DNA of 64,000 nt from Rickettsiales bacterium (GCA_025210695.1 JAOARE010000008.1:1-64000), one strand, 5' to 3'. Positions 35,909 through 45,372 are shown, numbered from the stretch's first letter. Numbers and translations: made by a program. Notes: generated from the sequence alone by a model not told the origin.

Positions 35909-38350
35909 ATGCCTATATTCATGTCTAACTTAGATAAAGCAAAAGCTTTATTTGAAAAAGGAGATTACATAACAGCCTTATCTTTATTTAAACAAGAAAC
36001 TTCTCAATATGAGTCCTTGTTCTACCTAGGAACAATGGCAGAAAAAGGCTTAGGATGTAGCAAAAATTTAAAAGAAGCTGCCAAATATTATCATAAAGCA
36101 TATAACCAAGGTAAAATATTGCACGCAGGAATTGCCCTTGCTAAACTTGAGCAGAAACAAGGAAAAAATGTCTTAGAAATCTACACAGAAATTGCAAATA
36201 TTGATGAAAAAATAGACCCTATATTAAAAGCTGATGCTAAATATAATCTAGCTCTAATCCAATCTAATCAATATATTGATGCTAAAAAATTATATGATGA
36301 ATCTATTAGAATTTATAGGACACATGCTCCATATTCTGCAAAACTATCCCAAGCTCTATATAATAAAGGACAATTAGAATTAAAAAGGGCAGAAACACTA
36401 AAGGCCAAGTCTGTCACTTCAGACTCAAAATTAGCAAATGCATTTATACAAAAAGCTAAATATATTTTCCAAGAAGCTGCTGACCTTGGACATAGACCTA
36501 GCGCAGCATCTGTTTTAAATATAGAGGCTAACATATTATTTAAAGATGGCAAAGAAGCCGAAGCCTTAAATCAATGTGACCGGGCTTTATCTATTGATCC
36601 ATCAAATAATGAAAGTAAATTTACTAAAGCTGCAATTATTTATAAAACAACCCAAGGAAATTCTTCAAATATTACTGATGTTCAAGATAAATATGACCAA
36701 GCATTAGTCATTCTTAGAGAAATACCTTGCCATGATCCAAAAGATAAATCTTATTTATTACGCAAAACTCTACAGGATAAATTAAATAACGAAATTTCTT
36801 TAAGCATATGTCAAAATGCAAAAGAAGCTTTAAATGAAGTTTCTGGAGAAATGTCTCTCTCTATTGATGAATTAGAACCGCAAATATCTTTATCACTGAA
36901 TAAAGAAAACTCCTTTGCAAATCAAATATTATTTAGTGATGTAAAAAGGATTGGTAAACATATAGCTCAAGAAATTCTAGTAGAAAATCTGCCTTATTTA
37001 GAGGAGATTCGCACAAGTAAAACAGCCCCCTCCAGTATAGATTCTGATCCCAAAAATACTTTACATAAAAAAGTAAGGAACATTCTAGAAAATGTAAATA
37101 CACAACCATATTTTGCTTCTAAAGAAGATCAACAACGAATAGCTAAAAGAAGAAATTTTAGAAATGCTGTTCAAAGCAGATTACAAGAATTCTATACACT
37201 TTGCCAAGCCGTTCAAAATGAAGAAGAAAACATTGCAACTATATTACAAGATGATAGTAGTTATAAAACTTGGACTCTTTATGCAAAAGACCAAATTGAA
37301 CTCACCACACCTTATATTGAAAATATAGCCCAAAGCCCCCTTGTTTCTTTTTATCCATCTGCAGGAGGAATCATAGCTGCAGCAAGCCCCATCATGAAAC
37401 CTATGATAAATAGAAGGTTACTTGATAAAATTTTTAGCAAATTTGGAGCAAAAGACGAATTTGACCAAAATAATTTACTAAAAAAATCAGCCCGTATTTT
37501 TTGTAAAAAAATGAACACAAACCAAAATATAGATGAATATTCATTTGCAATTGCCGATCAATTAGCAAAAAAATATGCTACACAACTTGATGAAATTCCT
37601 GAAGACTCCTTAGAGAATTTTGCATATGTTGCTGTTAAAAAAATGTTTAATCAAATACATAACCAAACAAAAAGAGAACAAATCTATCCTAAAATTATAA
37701 GTGATTATTTAAGTGATGATAACAAAGACACTGTCTCTTTTTTTGTGGACGCTGTAGCTAATAAAAAAAATAGAGATAAATTTACATCCAGCATGGAAGC
37801 CATTTCTAAATCTGGACAACGATATAAAATAGATAAAACTTTTGATAAAGCACCTTCCCTATCTCCTGATAAAAATGAACGAATCACCTCTTTAATGGAA
37901 AGACAAAACTCAGATCAAATAAACCATGATATTTATCAATCTCAAAAAGAGACTTATCTTAAAGAGCAACAACATAGTAAAAAAATGGTAAGAATCTATT
38001 CAATTGTAAGTGCTGTCACAATGGCTGGATTAATTGTTAGCTCTGTTTTCTTAGGCCCCTTAGGAATTCCTATAGCTGCCACCTGTATAGCTGGATTATT
38101 TGCTCTACAAAAAAACCTGGTCAAAAATATAAATGCCAAAGCAAACTTAGCTGCTTTGGAAACTTCTCCTTCTTCCATAGAATTATCTTCTTCTCCTATA
38201 GAATTAGAAAGAAATAAAGTAATTTCTTTAAGTAAACAAAAAAAAATAGAAGGTAAATTTGTTGAAAGATTTGCTAATAAATCTAGACCTAGCCTTACAT
38301 CCTTAAGGAATAAAACACCAACAAAAAACATAGAGAGGACTAGAACGTAA
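35909..38350 (+). CDS. Large TPR/Sel1-like repeat protein with C-terminal membrane hairpin
   Basis: The 813-residue protein starts with TPR/Sel1-like helical repeats: AKALFEKGDYITALSLFKQE, LFYLGTMAEKGLGCSKNLKE-AAKYYHKAY and AEALNQCDRALSIDPSN near residue 212. They are irregular and stop at about residue 260. The middle (260-690) is helical and unrecognised. Near residues 695-742 two hydrophobic segments (IYSIVSAVTMAGLIVSSVFL and LGIPIAATCIAGLFALQ) form a likely membrane hairpin, followed by a basic Ser/Lys-rich tail. No signal peptide is present. The layout resembles host-interaction proteins of Rickettsiales; that is inference. A TTGGAG site precedes the ATG. Confidence 0.75.
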   Translation: MPIFMSNLDKAKALFEKGDYITALSLFKQETSQYESLFYLGTMAEKGLGCSKNLKEAAKYYHKAYNQGKILHAGIALAKLEQKQGKNVLEIYTEIANIDEKIDPILKADAKYNLALIQSNQYIDAKKLYDESIRIYRTHAPYSAKLSQALYNKGQLELKRAETLKAKSVTSDSKLANAFIQKAKYIFQEAADLGHRPSAASVLNIEANILFKDGKEAEALNQCDRALSIDPSNNESKFTKAAIIYKTTQGNSSNITDVQDKYDQALVILREIPCHDPKDKSYLLRKTLQDKLNNEISLSICQNAKEALNEVSGEMSLSIDELEPQISLSLNKENSFANQILFSDVKRIGKHIAQEILVENLPYLEEIRTSKTAPSSIDSDPKNTLHKKVRNILENVNTQPYFASKEDQQRIAKRRNFRNAVQSRLQEFYTLCQAVQNEEENIATILQDDSSYKTWTLYAKDQIELTTPYIENIAQSPLVSFYPSAGGIIAAASPIMKPMINRRLLDKIFSKFGAKDEFDQNNLLKKSARIFCKKMNTNQNIDEYSFAIADQLAKKYATQLDEIPEDSLENFAYVAVKKMFNQIHNQTKREQIYPKIISDYLSDDNKDTVSFFVDAVANKKNRDKFTSSMEAISKSGQRYKIDKTFDKAPSLSPDKNERITSLMERQNSDQINHDIYQSQKETYLKEQQHSKKMVRIYSIVSAVTMAGLIVSSVFLGPLGIPIAATCIAGLFALQKNLVKNINAKANLAALETSPSSIELSSSPIELERNKVISLSKQKKIEGKFVERFANKSRPSLTSLRNKTPTKNIERTRT

Positions 38351-38415
38351 TATAACTCTATTCTTGACTACTTTTCATATAATGATAGCCTTTAAGAAGT
38401 TATAATTTATAGGAT

Positions 38416-39807
38416 ATGTTAATGTTTGATCTTGATCCGGTGTTACTTGCTCGAATCCAATTTGCATTCACTGTAAGCTTTCATATAATTTTTCCAGCTT
38501 TTACTATTGGATTAGCTAGCTTCCTTAGCGTATTAGAATGGCGCTGGTTAAAAACAAATGATAAAAGATTTTATGATCTCTATAAATTCTGGGTTAAAAT
38601 TTTTGCAGTAGCTTTTGGAATGGGAGTGGTTTCAGGAGTGGTGATGTCCTACCAATTTGGCACTAATTGGTCTGTTTTTTCAGATCAAACAGCAAATGTA
38701 TTAGGCCCGCTTCTTGGATTTGAAGTGTTAACAGCCTTTTTTCTTGAATCTTCCTTTCTTGGAATCATGCTATTTGGTTGGGGAAGAGTAAGCCCCAAAA
38801 TGCATTTTGCTTCTACTTTAATTGTCGCTATTGGCACTTTAACATCAGCATTCTGGATTTTATCTGCTAATAGCTGGATGCAAACCCCTCAAGGGTTTAT
38901 AATGGCAGAAGATGGTAGACTTATGCCAACAAATTGGCTGGAAATTATCTTCAACCCATCTTTTCCATATCGCTTCTTTCACATGGTAACAGCTGCATAT
39001 TTGACTACAGCTTTTGTAGTGGGAGGAGTTGGAGCCTTATATATTCTAACCAAACGCCATGTACCGCAAGCGAAAGTTATGCTAGGCATGGCTGCCATTA
39101 TGGCAATTATTGTTGCGCCTATTCAATTTTTCATAGGTGACGAACATGGAAAAAACACTATGCAACATCAGCCAGAAAAAGTTGCTGCAATGGAAGGAAA
39201 TTGGGACAAAACTACCAATGTGCCTCTATATCTTTTTGGCTGGCCAGATCAAGAAGAGGAAGTTACTAAATATGGGATTACAATCCCTGGAGGCGCAAGT
39301 TTAATTCTGACCCATGATATAAATGGTGAAGTACCAAATCTTAAATCTTTTCCTCCAGAAAATCTTCCTCCCGTGGCATGGGTGTTTTGGTCTTTTAGAG
39401 TTATGGTAGGAATTGGTATATTAATGATATTTACAGGAATATTTAGCGCTATTGAATATTTCCGTGGCAAACTATTCCAAAACCCTTGGCTTCATAGATT
39501 GTGGGTTATGATGATTCCTTCCGGATTTATAGCTATACTTGCTGGTTGGTTTGTAACTGAAATAGGAAGACAACCCTTTACAGTATATGGGGTTATTAGA
39601 ACAATGAAATCTGTTTCTCCTGCAATTATTGGCGATCAAGTGGCGTGGTCCTTATTATCTTTTGTTGTGATGTATACCTTTGTATTTGGAGCTGGCAGCT
39701 ATTACATTGTGAAGTTAATAAAAAAAGGTATACCTAAAAATGCAAAACAAAATTTATCTAATAACCATGATTTAGCTTCGGTGATAAAAGCTAAAGGAGA
39801 ATTATAA
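38416..39807 (+). CDS. cydA: Cytochrome bd-type ubiquinol oxidase subunit I
   Basis: CydA carries the haems and the quinol site of a bd-type terminal oxidase, which works at low oxygen. The 463-residue protein has about nine membrane segments. The haem ligands are visible as histidine 23 in SFHIIFP, the histidine in RFFHMVTAAYL and the methionine in FRVMVGIG. The signature GWFVTEIGRQPF is intact. The Q loop is short, as in the cyanide-insensitive type. It overlaps cydB at TAATG. High-affinity oxygen use fits life inside host cells. Confidence 0.95.
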   Translation: MLMFDLDPVLLARIQFAFTVSFHIIFPAFTIGLASFLSVLEWRWLKTNDKRFYDLYKFWVKIFAVAFGMGVVSGVVMSYQFGTNWSVFSDQTANVLGPLLGFEVLTAFFLESSFLGIMLFGWGRVSPKMHFASTLIVAIGTLTSAFWILSANSWMQTPQGFIMAEDGRLMPTNWLEIIFNPSFPYRFFHMVTAAYLTTAFVVGGVGALYILTKRHVPQAKVMLGMAAIMAIIVAPIQFFIGDEHGKNTMQHQPEKVAAMEGNWDKTTNVPLYLFGWPDQEEEVTKYGITIPGGASLILTHDINGEVPNLKSFPPENLPPVAWVFWSFRVMVGIGILMIFTGIFSAIEYFRGKLFQNPWLHRLWVMMIPSGFIAILAGWFVTEIGRQPFTVYGVIRTMKSVSPAIIGDQVAWSLLSFVVMYTFVFGAGSYYIVKLIKKGIPKNAKQNLSNNHDLASVIKAKGEL

Positions 39808-40829
39808 TGTTTAATTTTTCCTCTTATATTGATCTTCCACTAATCTGGGGGGTAATTATTGCAACAGCAATTTTTCTCTATGTATTACTAGATGGCTTTG
39901 ACCTGGGAGTTGGAATATTATTTCCATTCGCTCCATCAGATAAATGTCGTGATCGTATGATGAACTCAATTGCTCCTTTTTGGGATGGCAATGAAACATG
40001 GTTAGTTCTGGGAGGAGGAGGTTTATTTGCTGCCTTTCCTTTAGCCTATTCTATTCTTATGCCAGCATTTTATATGCCCATTATAATGATGCTACTTGGA
40101 CTAATAATGCGTGGAGTAGCTTTTGAATTCCGCTTCAAATCAGAACCACATCAACGCTATCTATGGGATTATGCCTTCCATTACGGGTCCTTAGCGGCAG
40201 CTTTTTGCCAAGGTATGATTCTTGGAGCCTTTATACAAGGTGTTGAAGTTGATGGTAGGAATTTCTCTGGAGGTCCTTTTGATTGGGCAAGCGGTTTTAG
40301 CATTATGACCGGCATTGCAGTGGTGTTTGGTTATGCGCTTTTAGGATCCACTTGGCTTGTTATGAAATCTGAAGATATAACTCAAGAATGGTCGCGTAAA
40401 GTTGCTTCTTATGTTCTTAGTTTCGTTGGTATTTTTATGGTATTGGTAAGCATTGCGGTACCATTTATAGAAGAGCAGATCAAAGATTTTTGGTTTAGCA
40501 CTCCAAATATTTATTATTTATTTCCTATTCCTTTAATAACCGCCGCTTTATTTATAATAATATGGCGTGATCTTCATGGCAAAAAACATGAATATCGTCC
40601 TTTCTTAGCAAGTATTGGAATTTTTCTGATGGGATATTTAGGACTTGGGTTAAGTATTTTTCCATGGATTATTCCATTTAGTTATAACATTTGGGATGCC
40701 GCAGCTTCTGGTCCAGGACTGTCACTAATGTTAGTTGGAGTTATTCCCCTATTGCCAGTAATTCTAGGCTATACAGGATATTGTTATTATATCTTTAGAG
40801 GAAAGTCTAGCCATGAACACATGTATTAA
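39807..40829 (+). CDS. cydB: Cytochrome bd-type ubiquinol oxidase subunit II
   Basis: CydB is the partner membrane subunit of CydA. The 340-residue product has about eight hydrophobic segments. It begins with the typical LIWGVIIATAIFLYVLLDGF, followed by DLGVGILFPF, NSIAPFWDGNETWLVLGGGG and YALLGSTWLVMKSE. The start overlaps the cydA stop by one base. A small cydX-like frame overlaps its 3' end, completing a three-gene oxidase operon. Confidence 0.95.
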   Translation: MFNFSSYIDLPLIWGVIIATAIFLYVLLDGFDLGVGILFPFAPSDKCRDRMMNSIAPFWDGNETWLVLGGGGLFAAFPLAYSILMPAFYMPIIMMLLGLIMRGVAFEFRFKSEPHQRYLWDYAFHYGSLAAAFCQGMILGAFIQGVEVDGRNFSGGPFDWASGFSIMTGIAVVFGYALLGSTWLVMKSEDITQEWSRKVASYVLSFVGIFMVLVSIAVPFIEEQIKDFWFSTPNIYYLFPIPLITAALFIIIWRDLHGKKHEYRPFLASIGIFLMGYLGLGLSIFPWIIPFSYNIWDAAASGPGLSLMLVGVIPLLPVILGYTGYCYYIFRGKSSHEHMY

Positions 40830-40965
40830 ATTAGTAAATGAGAAGCTTAAGAACCACCCTAAGCTCAAGCAGTGGCTCTGGTTTATAACCCTATGGTGTG
40901 GAGGTCTATCTACAGTATTGGTGCTTTCTCAATTAGTAAAATTCATGATGCGAGGAGCTATATAG
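40813..40965 (+). CDS. Small cydX-like oxidase accessory subunit (DUF2474 type)
   Basis: A 50-codon frame starts at the ATG at 40813, overlaps the end of cydB by 17 bases, and ends at the TAG at 40963-40965. It has a basic N-terminal part (NEKLKNHPKLK) and one membrane segment (WLWFITLWCGGLSTVLVLSQ), then a short basic end. This position and shape match the small single-span subunits (CydX or DUF2474) encoded after cydAB that stabilise the oxidase. It is too short for usual gene finders. Confidence 0.7.
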   Translation: MNTCIKLVNEKLKNHPKLKQWLWFITLWCGGLSTVLVLSQLVKFMMRGAI

Positions 40966-40974
40966 GTTAATTTA

Positions 40975-41418
40975 CTATTTACCACGTCCAGAACTTTCTT
41001 GTGATTTACTTTCAGTAGCTCTTTCAGAAAATGATGATCCTTTAGCTTTAGCTCTCTCTAGAAACTTTGCTTTTAAATCTTTCTCTAAACTTCCTTTTCC
41101 ATGAATTTTTTCATATCTCTTAGCTAACTCTCTAAATTCAACATCTCCAAAAGGATCTTCTCTTAACGTAGGAAGTATCAATGGATTTCCGTTATTTACC
41201 CTATCTCTAAGAAACTCTAAGTTCTCTTGTCTATGTGGAGGCATTTTCTCAAGAGGTTTTGTTCTTGAATGGTTATTTACTAGTCCTGCTTTTCTCCATC
41301 CATCAACCCTTTTTCTCATTACTTGATCATGATCAACCTCACCTTGATTCTCAAGTACCACTTCATCTCCGTAAAGAGCTGTAGGTAGCTTTAATTTTAT
41401 AGGTTCTTTTTTTGACAT
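40975..41418 (-). CDS. Small charged protein, unknown, paralogue A
   Basis: Encodes 147 very hydrophilic residues with no known domain. It shares with the gene at 41489 the blocks LEFLRDRVNNG, LILPTLR, RYEKIHGKGSLEKDLKAKF and the tail KGSSFSERATES ending SGRGK. There is no signal peptide or membrane segment. An AAGGA site precedes the ATG. The conserved C-terminal tail, rich in Ser, Arg and Gly, could be a targeting or secretion signal, but this is conjecture. Confidence 0.65.
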   Translation of the reverse strand: MSKKEPIKLKLPTALYGDEVVLENQGEVDHDQVMRKRVDGWRKAGLVNNHSRTKPLEKMPPHRQENLEFLRDRVNNGNPLILPTLREDPFGDVEFRELAKRYEKIHGKGSLEKDLKAKFLERAKAKGSSFSERATESKSQESSGRGK

Positions 41419-41488
41419 AAAATTATCCTTCGTTTTATATAAAAAGCTTTCTTACTAAACCAAACAATTATAGTTAGATATAAAATAA

Positions 41489-41854
41489 CTATTTACTACC
41501 ACGTCCAGAATTTCCCCGTAATTCACGGCTTTCAGCGGCTCTTTCAGAAAATGATGAACCTTTAGATTTTTTTCCATATTTCTCTGGGAATTTTTCTTTT
41601 AAAGCCTCCTTAAGACTTTCTTTGCCATGGATTTTTTCATATCTAATAGTTAAAGCATTAGTCTCTATTTTTCTTGCTTCTTCAGGTGAAGATGGCGCCT
41701 TAAATGTAGGCACCATGTACATTTTTCCATCATTAACTTCATCTCTAAGAAATTGTAATACATCTCCAACAGCTGCTCTATTCTCATTCCTACAAGAAAT
41801 CATTCTAGGTTTATCAGTAAGACCCGTATCGATTGGTTTTTGCTTCTTTGGCAT
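41489..41854 (-). CDS. Small charged protein, unknown, paralogue B
   Basis: Encodes 121 residues, related to the downstream gene at 40975. Shared blocks are LQFLRDEVNDGKMYMVPTFK, IRYEKIHGKESLKEALKEKF, and KGSSFSERAAES ending SGRGSK. An AAGGAGAG ribosome binding site precedes the ATG, so translation is well supported. The two genes are 70 bp apart on the same strand. They make a small local family placed between the oxidase operon and potABC. Function is unknown. Confidence 0.65.
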   Translation of the reverse strand: MPKKQKPIDTGLTDKPRMISCRNENRAAVGDVLQFLRDEVNDGKMYMVPTFKAPSSPEEARKIETNALTIRYEKIHGKESLKEALKEKFPEKYGKKSKGSSFSERAAESRELRGNSGRGSK

Positions 41855-42008
41855 ATCTTCTCTCCTTATAATTAAACATCCCCAGCCATAAGTTAATTAT
41901 AAGTTTACACCTCGCTGATCTTTTTATCAAATAAATAATAATAGCCCTATCAAGAAAACTATTATATAGTCTAACAATGCCTAAACTATTTAAATAAACT
42001 TGAGTATA
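41855..42008. other. Divergent intergenic region before potA, no gene seen
   Basis: This 154-bp AT-rich gap lies between the minus-strand small gene and potA and must contain their promoters. I see no open frame of real length and no clear hairpin. Confidence 0.4.
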
Positions 42009-43124
42009 ATGAACGATTTTACTAAACCAGATGCAATTATTAGAATTGAAAATATTTCTAAGCAATTCAAAACAAATGATTACAAAACTGTTGATAACAT
42101 AAGCTTAGATATATTAAGAGGCGAGTCATTCTCATTACTTGGCCCTTCTGGATGTGGTAAAACCACTCTAATGAGAATTATCGCTGGATTTGAAACTCCA
42201 GATAGCGGTAGAGTATTTATTGATGGGGTTGATATGACCGATACCCCTCCATATAAAAGACCTGTTAATATGATGTTTCAATCTTACGCATTATTTCCTC
42301 ATATGAATATTTGGCAAAACGTTGCCTTTGGTTTGGAGCAAGAAAAATTACCTCGCAAAGAAATTGAAACAAGAGTTGATGAAGCTCTAGGAATGGTTGG
42401 AATGTCCAATTTCTCTCATCGTAAACCATGGCAGATTTCAGGTGGACAACAGCAAAGAGTAGCGTTAGCTAGAAGTATTGTAAAAAGACCTAAAGTATTG
42501 CTCCTTGACGAACCTTTAGGAGCACTAGATCGTCAAACCAGTGAAAAAACTCAAGTAGAACTAACTAATATTCAAAAAATCCTGGGGATCTCTTTCCTAG
42601 TTGTAACCCATGACCAAGATGAAGCTATGTCTATGTCTGATCGTATGGCAGTTATGAAAGAAGGAAAACTTCAGCAAATAGGGGCTCCTAGAGAAATATA
42701 TGATTACCCCAACTCTAGGTTTGTGGCTAACTTTGTTGGATCAATTAATGTTTTTCATGGATATATAAGCGACAATACCAAAAAGAATCGCCTTGTTATT
42801 AATAGCGATCAAATATCTTCACCAATCTTAGTTAATTCTTATGAACAGCTAAATATAGGCACAGAAGTATGGGTGGCAGTTCGCCCAGAAGAAATGGAGA
42901 TTTTTAGTGAACCAGAAGATGACTCACACAACCACGCAGAGGGAGAAATTGTTGACGTTGCCTTCTTTGGAAGCCAAATTGTTTACCATGTTGCTCTACC
43001 AAGCAATAAAATAATTCATGTGAGCGTGCCAACTTCAGCAAGGGCTAAAAACCCTTTGATAGATTATGGTAATATGGCTTATATCTCTTGGGATAAAACT
43101 GATGGAGTATTGCTAAAGTCATGA
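42009..43124 (+). CDS. potA: Spermidine/putrescine-type ABC transporter ATPase
   Basis: The ATPase of a polyamine-type importer, 371 residues from the ATG at 42009 (a TTG three codons upstream is less likely). It has Walker A GPSGCGKTT, Q loop FQSYALFPHM, signature ISGGQQQRVALARS, Walker B VLLLDEPLGALD and switch histidine VVTHDQDEA. A C-terminal TOBE domain follows (VWVAVRPEEMEIF). It overlaps the permease gene potB at ATGA. Polyamine is the family norm; other organic cations or anions are possible for this subfamily. Confidence 0.9.
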   Translation: MNDFTKPDAIIRIENISKQFKTNDYKTVDNISLDILRGESFSLLGPSGCGKTTLMRIIAGFETPDSGRVFIDGVDMTDTPPYKRPVNMMFQSYALFPHMNIWQNVAFGLEQEKLPRKEIETRVDEALGMVGMSNFSHRKPWQISGGQQQRVALARSIVKRPKVLLLDEPLGALDRQTSEKTQVELTNIQKILGISFLVVTHDQDEAMSMSDRMAVMKEGKLQQIGAPREIYDYPNSRFVANFVGSINVFHGYISDNTKKNRLVINSDQISSPILVNSYEQLNIGTEVWVAVRPEEMEIFSEPEDDSHNHAEGEIVDVAFFGSQIVYHVALPSNKIIHVSVPTSARAKNPLIDYGNMAYISWDKTDGVLLKS

Positions 43125-44002
43125 ATATTGGAATTTTTGACCGCTACCGTACATTAATTATAGTTCCTCCCTTGTTGTGGGTAGGATTATTTATTGTTGT
43201 TGCATTGATATTACTTCTGGTAATTAGTTTTAGCGAACCTGAATTTGGAATTACACCTTATAAATCCTTTTTACAACTTAAAGATGGTAAATTGGAGATA
43301 AGCCCCTTTTTTGAAGGGTATAAAGTTTTATTCCAAGATTCTTTTTACCTAAAGGCTCTAGCTAACTCTATAAAACTTGCTCTAATTTCTACAATATTTA
43401 CATTTCTGTTGGCATATCCAATGGCCTATGTAATGTATAGAGCCACCCCTAAACAGCGTCTATTATTACTAATTCTAACTATCGCTCCATTCTGGACTGC
43501 TTTATTGATAAGGATCTATGGATGGATAATAATTCTAAAACCTCAGGGATTATTAAATGATTTTCTACTGTGGATTAGAATAATTGATGAACCTTTAAAT
43601 CTACTTAATACTCAAACAGCTGTTGTTATAGGAATTGTTTATACTTATCTTCCCTTTATGATACTCCCGATTTATTCTTCGTTATTAAAAATAAAAGAAA
43701 ATATATTAGAGGCAGCTGCAGATCTAGGATCTAAACCATTATCCATTTTTTGGAAAATAACTTTTCCACTATCTATTCCAGGAGTGGTTGTGGGAATTGT
43801 ATTAGTATTCATTCCTGCAGTTGGTGAATTTGTTATTCCAGATTTATTAGGTGGCGCTAAAGTTATTACAGTTGGAAAATTATTATGGACTGAATTTTTT
43901 ATGAACCGTGACTGGCCAATGGCGGCAGCAATCACCATTTTAATGGTATTAATTGTGCTTATACCTATTAAAATACTTCATTATTTTTATGGAGATAAAT
44001 GA
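43121..44002 (+). CDS. potB: Polyamine-type ABC transporter permease PotB
   Basis: The 293-residue inner-membrane permease has about six membrane segments. The first is PPLLWVGLFIVVALILLLVI. The coupling EAA loop is visible as EAAADLGSKPLSIFWKITFP near residue 197. It starts inside the potA stop (ATGA) and ends inside the potC start, so translation is coupled. It pairs with PotC to form the channel. Confidence 0.9.
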   Translation: MNIGIFDRYRTLIIVPPLLWVGLFIVVALILLLVISFSEPEFGITPYKSFLQLKDGKLEISPFFEGYKVLFQDSFYLKALANSIKLALISTIFTFLLAYPMAYVMYRATPKQRLLLLILTIAPFWTALLIRIYGWIIILKPQGLLNDFLLWIRIIDEPLNLLNTQTAVVIGIVYTYLPFMILPIYSSLLKIKENILEAAADLGSKPLSIFWKITFPLSIPGVVVGIVLVFIPAVGEFVIPDLLGGAKVITVGKLLWTEFFMNRDWPMAAAITILMVLIVLIPIKILHYFYGDK

Positions 44003-44808
44003 TGCGTTGTAACTTCACTAATCTAGCCACAGTTTTTGGATTCTTATTCCTCTATATTCCTATTATAATACTGATAGTGTTCTCCTTTAATAGTTCAAGC
44101 ATTATCAACGTATGGCAAGAATTCTCTTTCACTTGGTATAGAAAATTATGGCAAGATGAAGAAATTATCGCCGCTTTTTTCACTAGTTTTAAAGTAGCAT
44201 CCCTCTCAGCCACAGGAGCAGTTATAATTGGAACTTTAATAGGATTAGCCTTACAAAGAATTAGCGCTTTTAAAGGAAAATCAATCTTCTCAATATTACT
44301 GCCAATTCCGTTAGTGGTTCCAGAAGTAGTTGCTGGATTTGCTATTTCTTTAGTGTTTTTATCCTTAAATAAATTAATTGGAATTCCTCATAAATTTGGC
44401 TTAGAAACTGTAGTTATAGCACATATGGTTATTGGAGTAACTTATGTTGCCCTAATGGTTCAAGCAAAATTGGTTGAACTGGACCCATCTTTTGAAGAGG
44501 CAGCTCTTGATCTTGGAGCCCCTCCTATTAAAGTATTCTTTTTAGTTACTGTACCTTTAATTGTACCTGCATTAATTTCTGGCTGGCTACTATGCTTTAC
44601 TATTTCTCTAGATGATCTAATTATTGCTAGCTTTACATCAGGAGCTGGAGTAACTACTCTCCCAATGTTAATTTATTCAAGAATACGCTTCGGGATAAGC
44701 CCCGTTATAAATGCATTAGCTACTATGATTATTTTAATGATGGTCCTATTTACAGTGCTTGCTTTATCAATTAACCTAACTAAAAAAATAAAATATAATA
44801 GGAAGTAA
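43999..44808 (+). CDS. potC: Polyamine-type ABC transporter permease PotC
   Basis: The second permease, 269 residues, has six membrane segments. Its EAA loop is EEAALDLGAPPIKVFFLVTV. It is followed by ISLDDLIIASFTSGAGVTTL, which is typical of PotC. Two adjacent ATG codons (43999 and 44002) are possible starts, the first overlapping the potB stop. No substrate-binding gene potD follows; the next gene is ubiX on the other strand with no gap. PotD must be elsewhere, or the transporter works with another binding protein. Confidence 0.9.
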   Translation: MMRCNFTNLATVFGFLFLYIPIIILIVFSFNSSSIINVWQEFSFTWYRKLWQDEEIIAAFFTSFKVASLSATGAVIIGTLIGLALQRISAFKGKSIFSILLPIPLVVPEVVAGFAISLVFLSLNKLIGIPHKFGLETVVIAHMVIGVTYVALMVQAKLVELDPSFEEAALDLGAPPIKVFFLVTVPLIVPALISGWLLCFTISLDDLIIASFTSGAGVTTLPMLIYSRIRFGISPVINALATMIILMMVLFTVLALSINLTKKIKYNRK

Positions 44809-45372
44809 CTAAAATAAACCTTCCCAACGTTTAATCTTATCACAATTGATATCGAATAAGTCTAATACGCGACAAACTGTGTGGTTTACTATGTCATCTA
44901 TGTTTTGAGGGTTCTGATAAAATGCTGGCACTGGAGGATAGATTATTCCTCCATTTTCTGCGATCATCGTCATGTTACGCAAGTGCGCTAAATGAAGTGG
45001 AGTTTCACGGAGCATTAATACTAATTTTTTTCTTTCTTTTAAAATAACATCAGCAGATCTAGTAATTAAGTTATCACAATAAGAATGTGCAATGGCAGAC
45101 ATTGTTTTTATAGAGCAAGGCGCAATGATCATACCATCAGTTCTAAAAGAACCACTGGACATACAAGCACCTATATTTTCAATACTATATGAAAAATCAG
45201 CAAGAGATTTAATATCAGATACTTTATACTTAGTTTCGCTCTTGATGGTAATATTAGCTGATTTACTAATGATCAAGTGTACCTGAACATTTTTTGTTTC
45301 CTTTAATATTTCTAACAACCTAACACCAAAAATTACCCCAGAAGCACCAGTTATTGCTACTATCAACTTCAT
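44809..45372 (-). CDS. ubiX: Flavin prenyltransferase UbiX
   Basis: UbiX attaches a dimethylallyl group to FMN to make prenylated FMN, the cofactor of the UbiD decarboxylase in ubiquinone synthesis. The 187-residue product has the family length. It shows the FMN-binding start VAITGASGVIFGVRLLEIL, then ACMSSGSF, IAPCSIKTMSAIAHSYCDNL, ITRSADVILKERKKLVLMLR, ETPLHLAHLRNM and the PPVPAFYQ motif. It is convergent with potC with no gap. No ubiD is present in the window. Confidence 0.94.
   Translation of the reverse strand: MKLIVAITGASGVIFGVRLLEILKETKNVQVHLIISKSANITIKSETKYKVSDIKSLADFSYSIENIGACMSSGSFRTDGMIIAPCSIKTMSAIAHSYCDNLITRSADVILKERKKLVLMLRETPLHLAHLRNMTMIAENGGIIYPPVPAFYQNPQNIDDIVNHTVCRVLDLFDINCDKIKRWEGLF

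Noticed and set aside
41814-42065. Open frame antisense across the start of potA and the small gene at 41489
   Set aside because: It overlaps the potA start and the start of the gene at 41489, has no motif and spans the promoter region.
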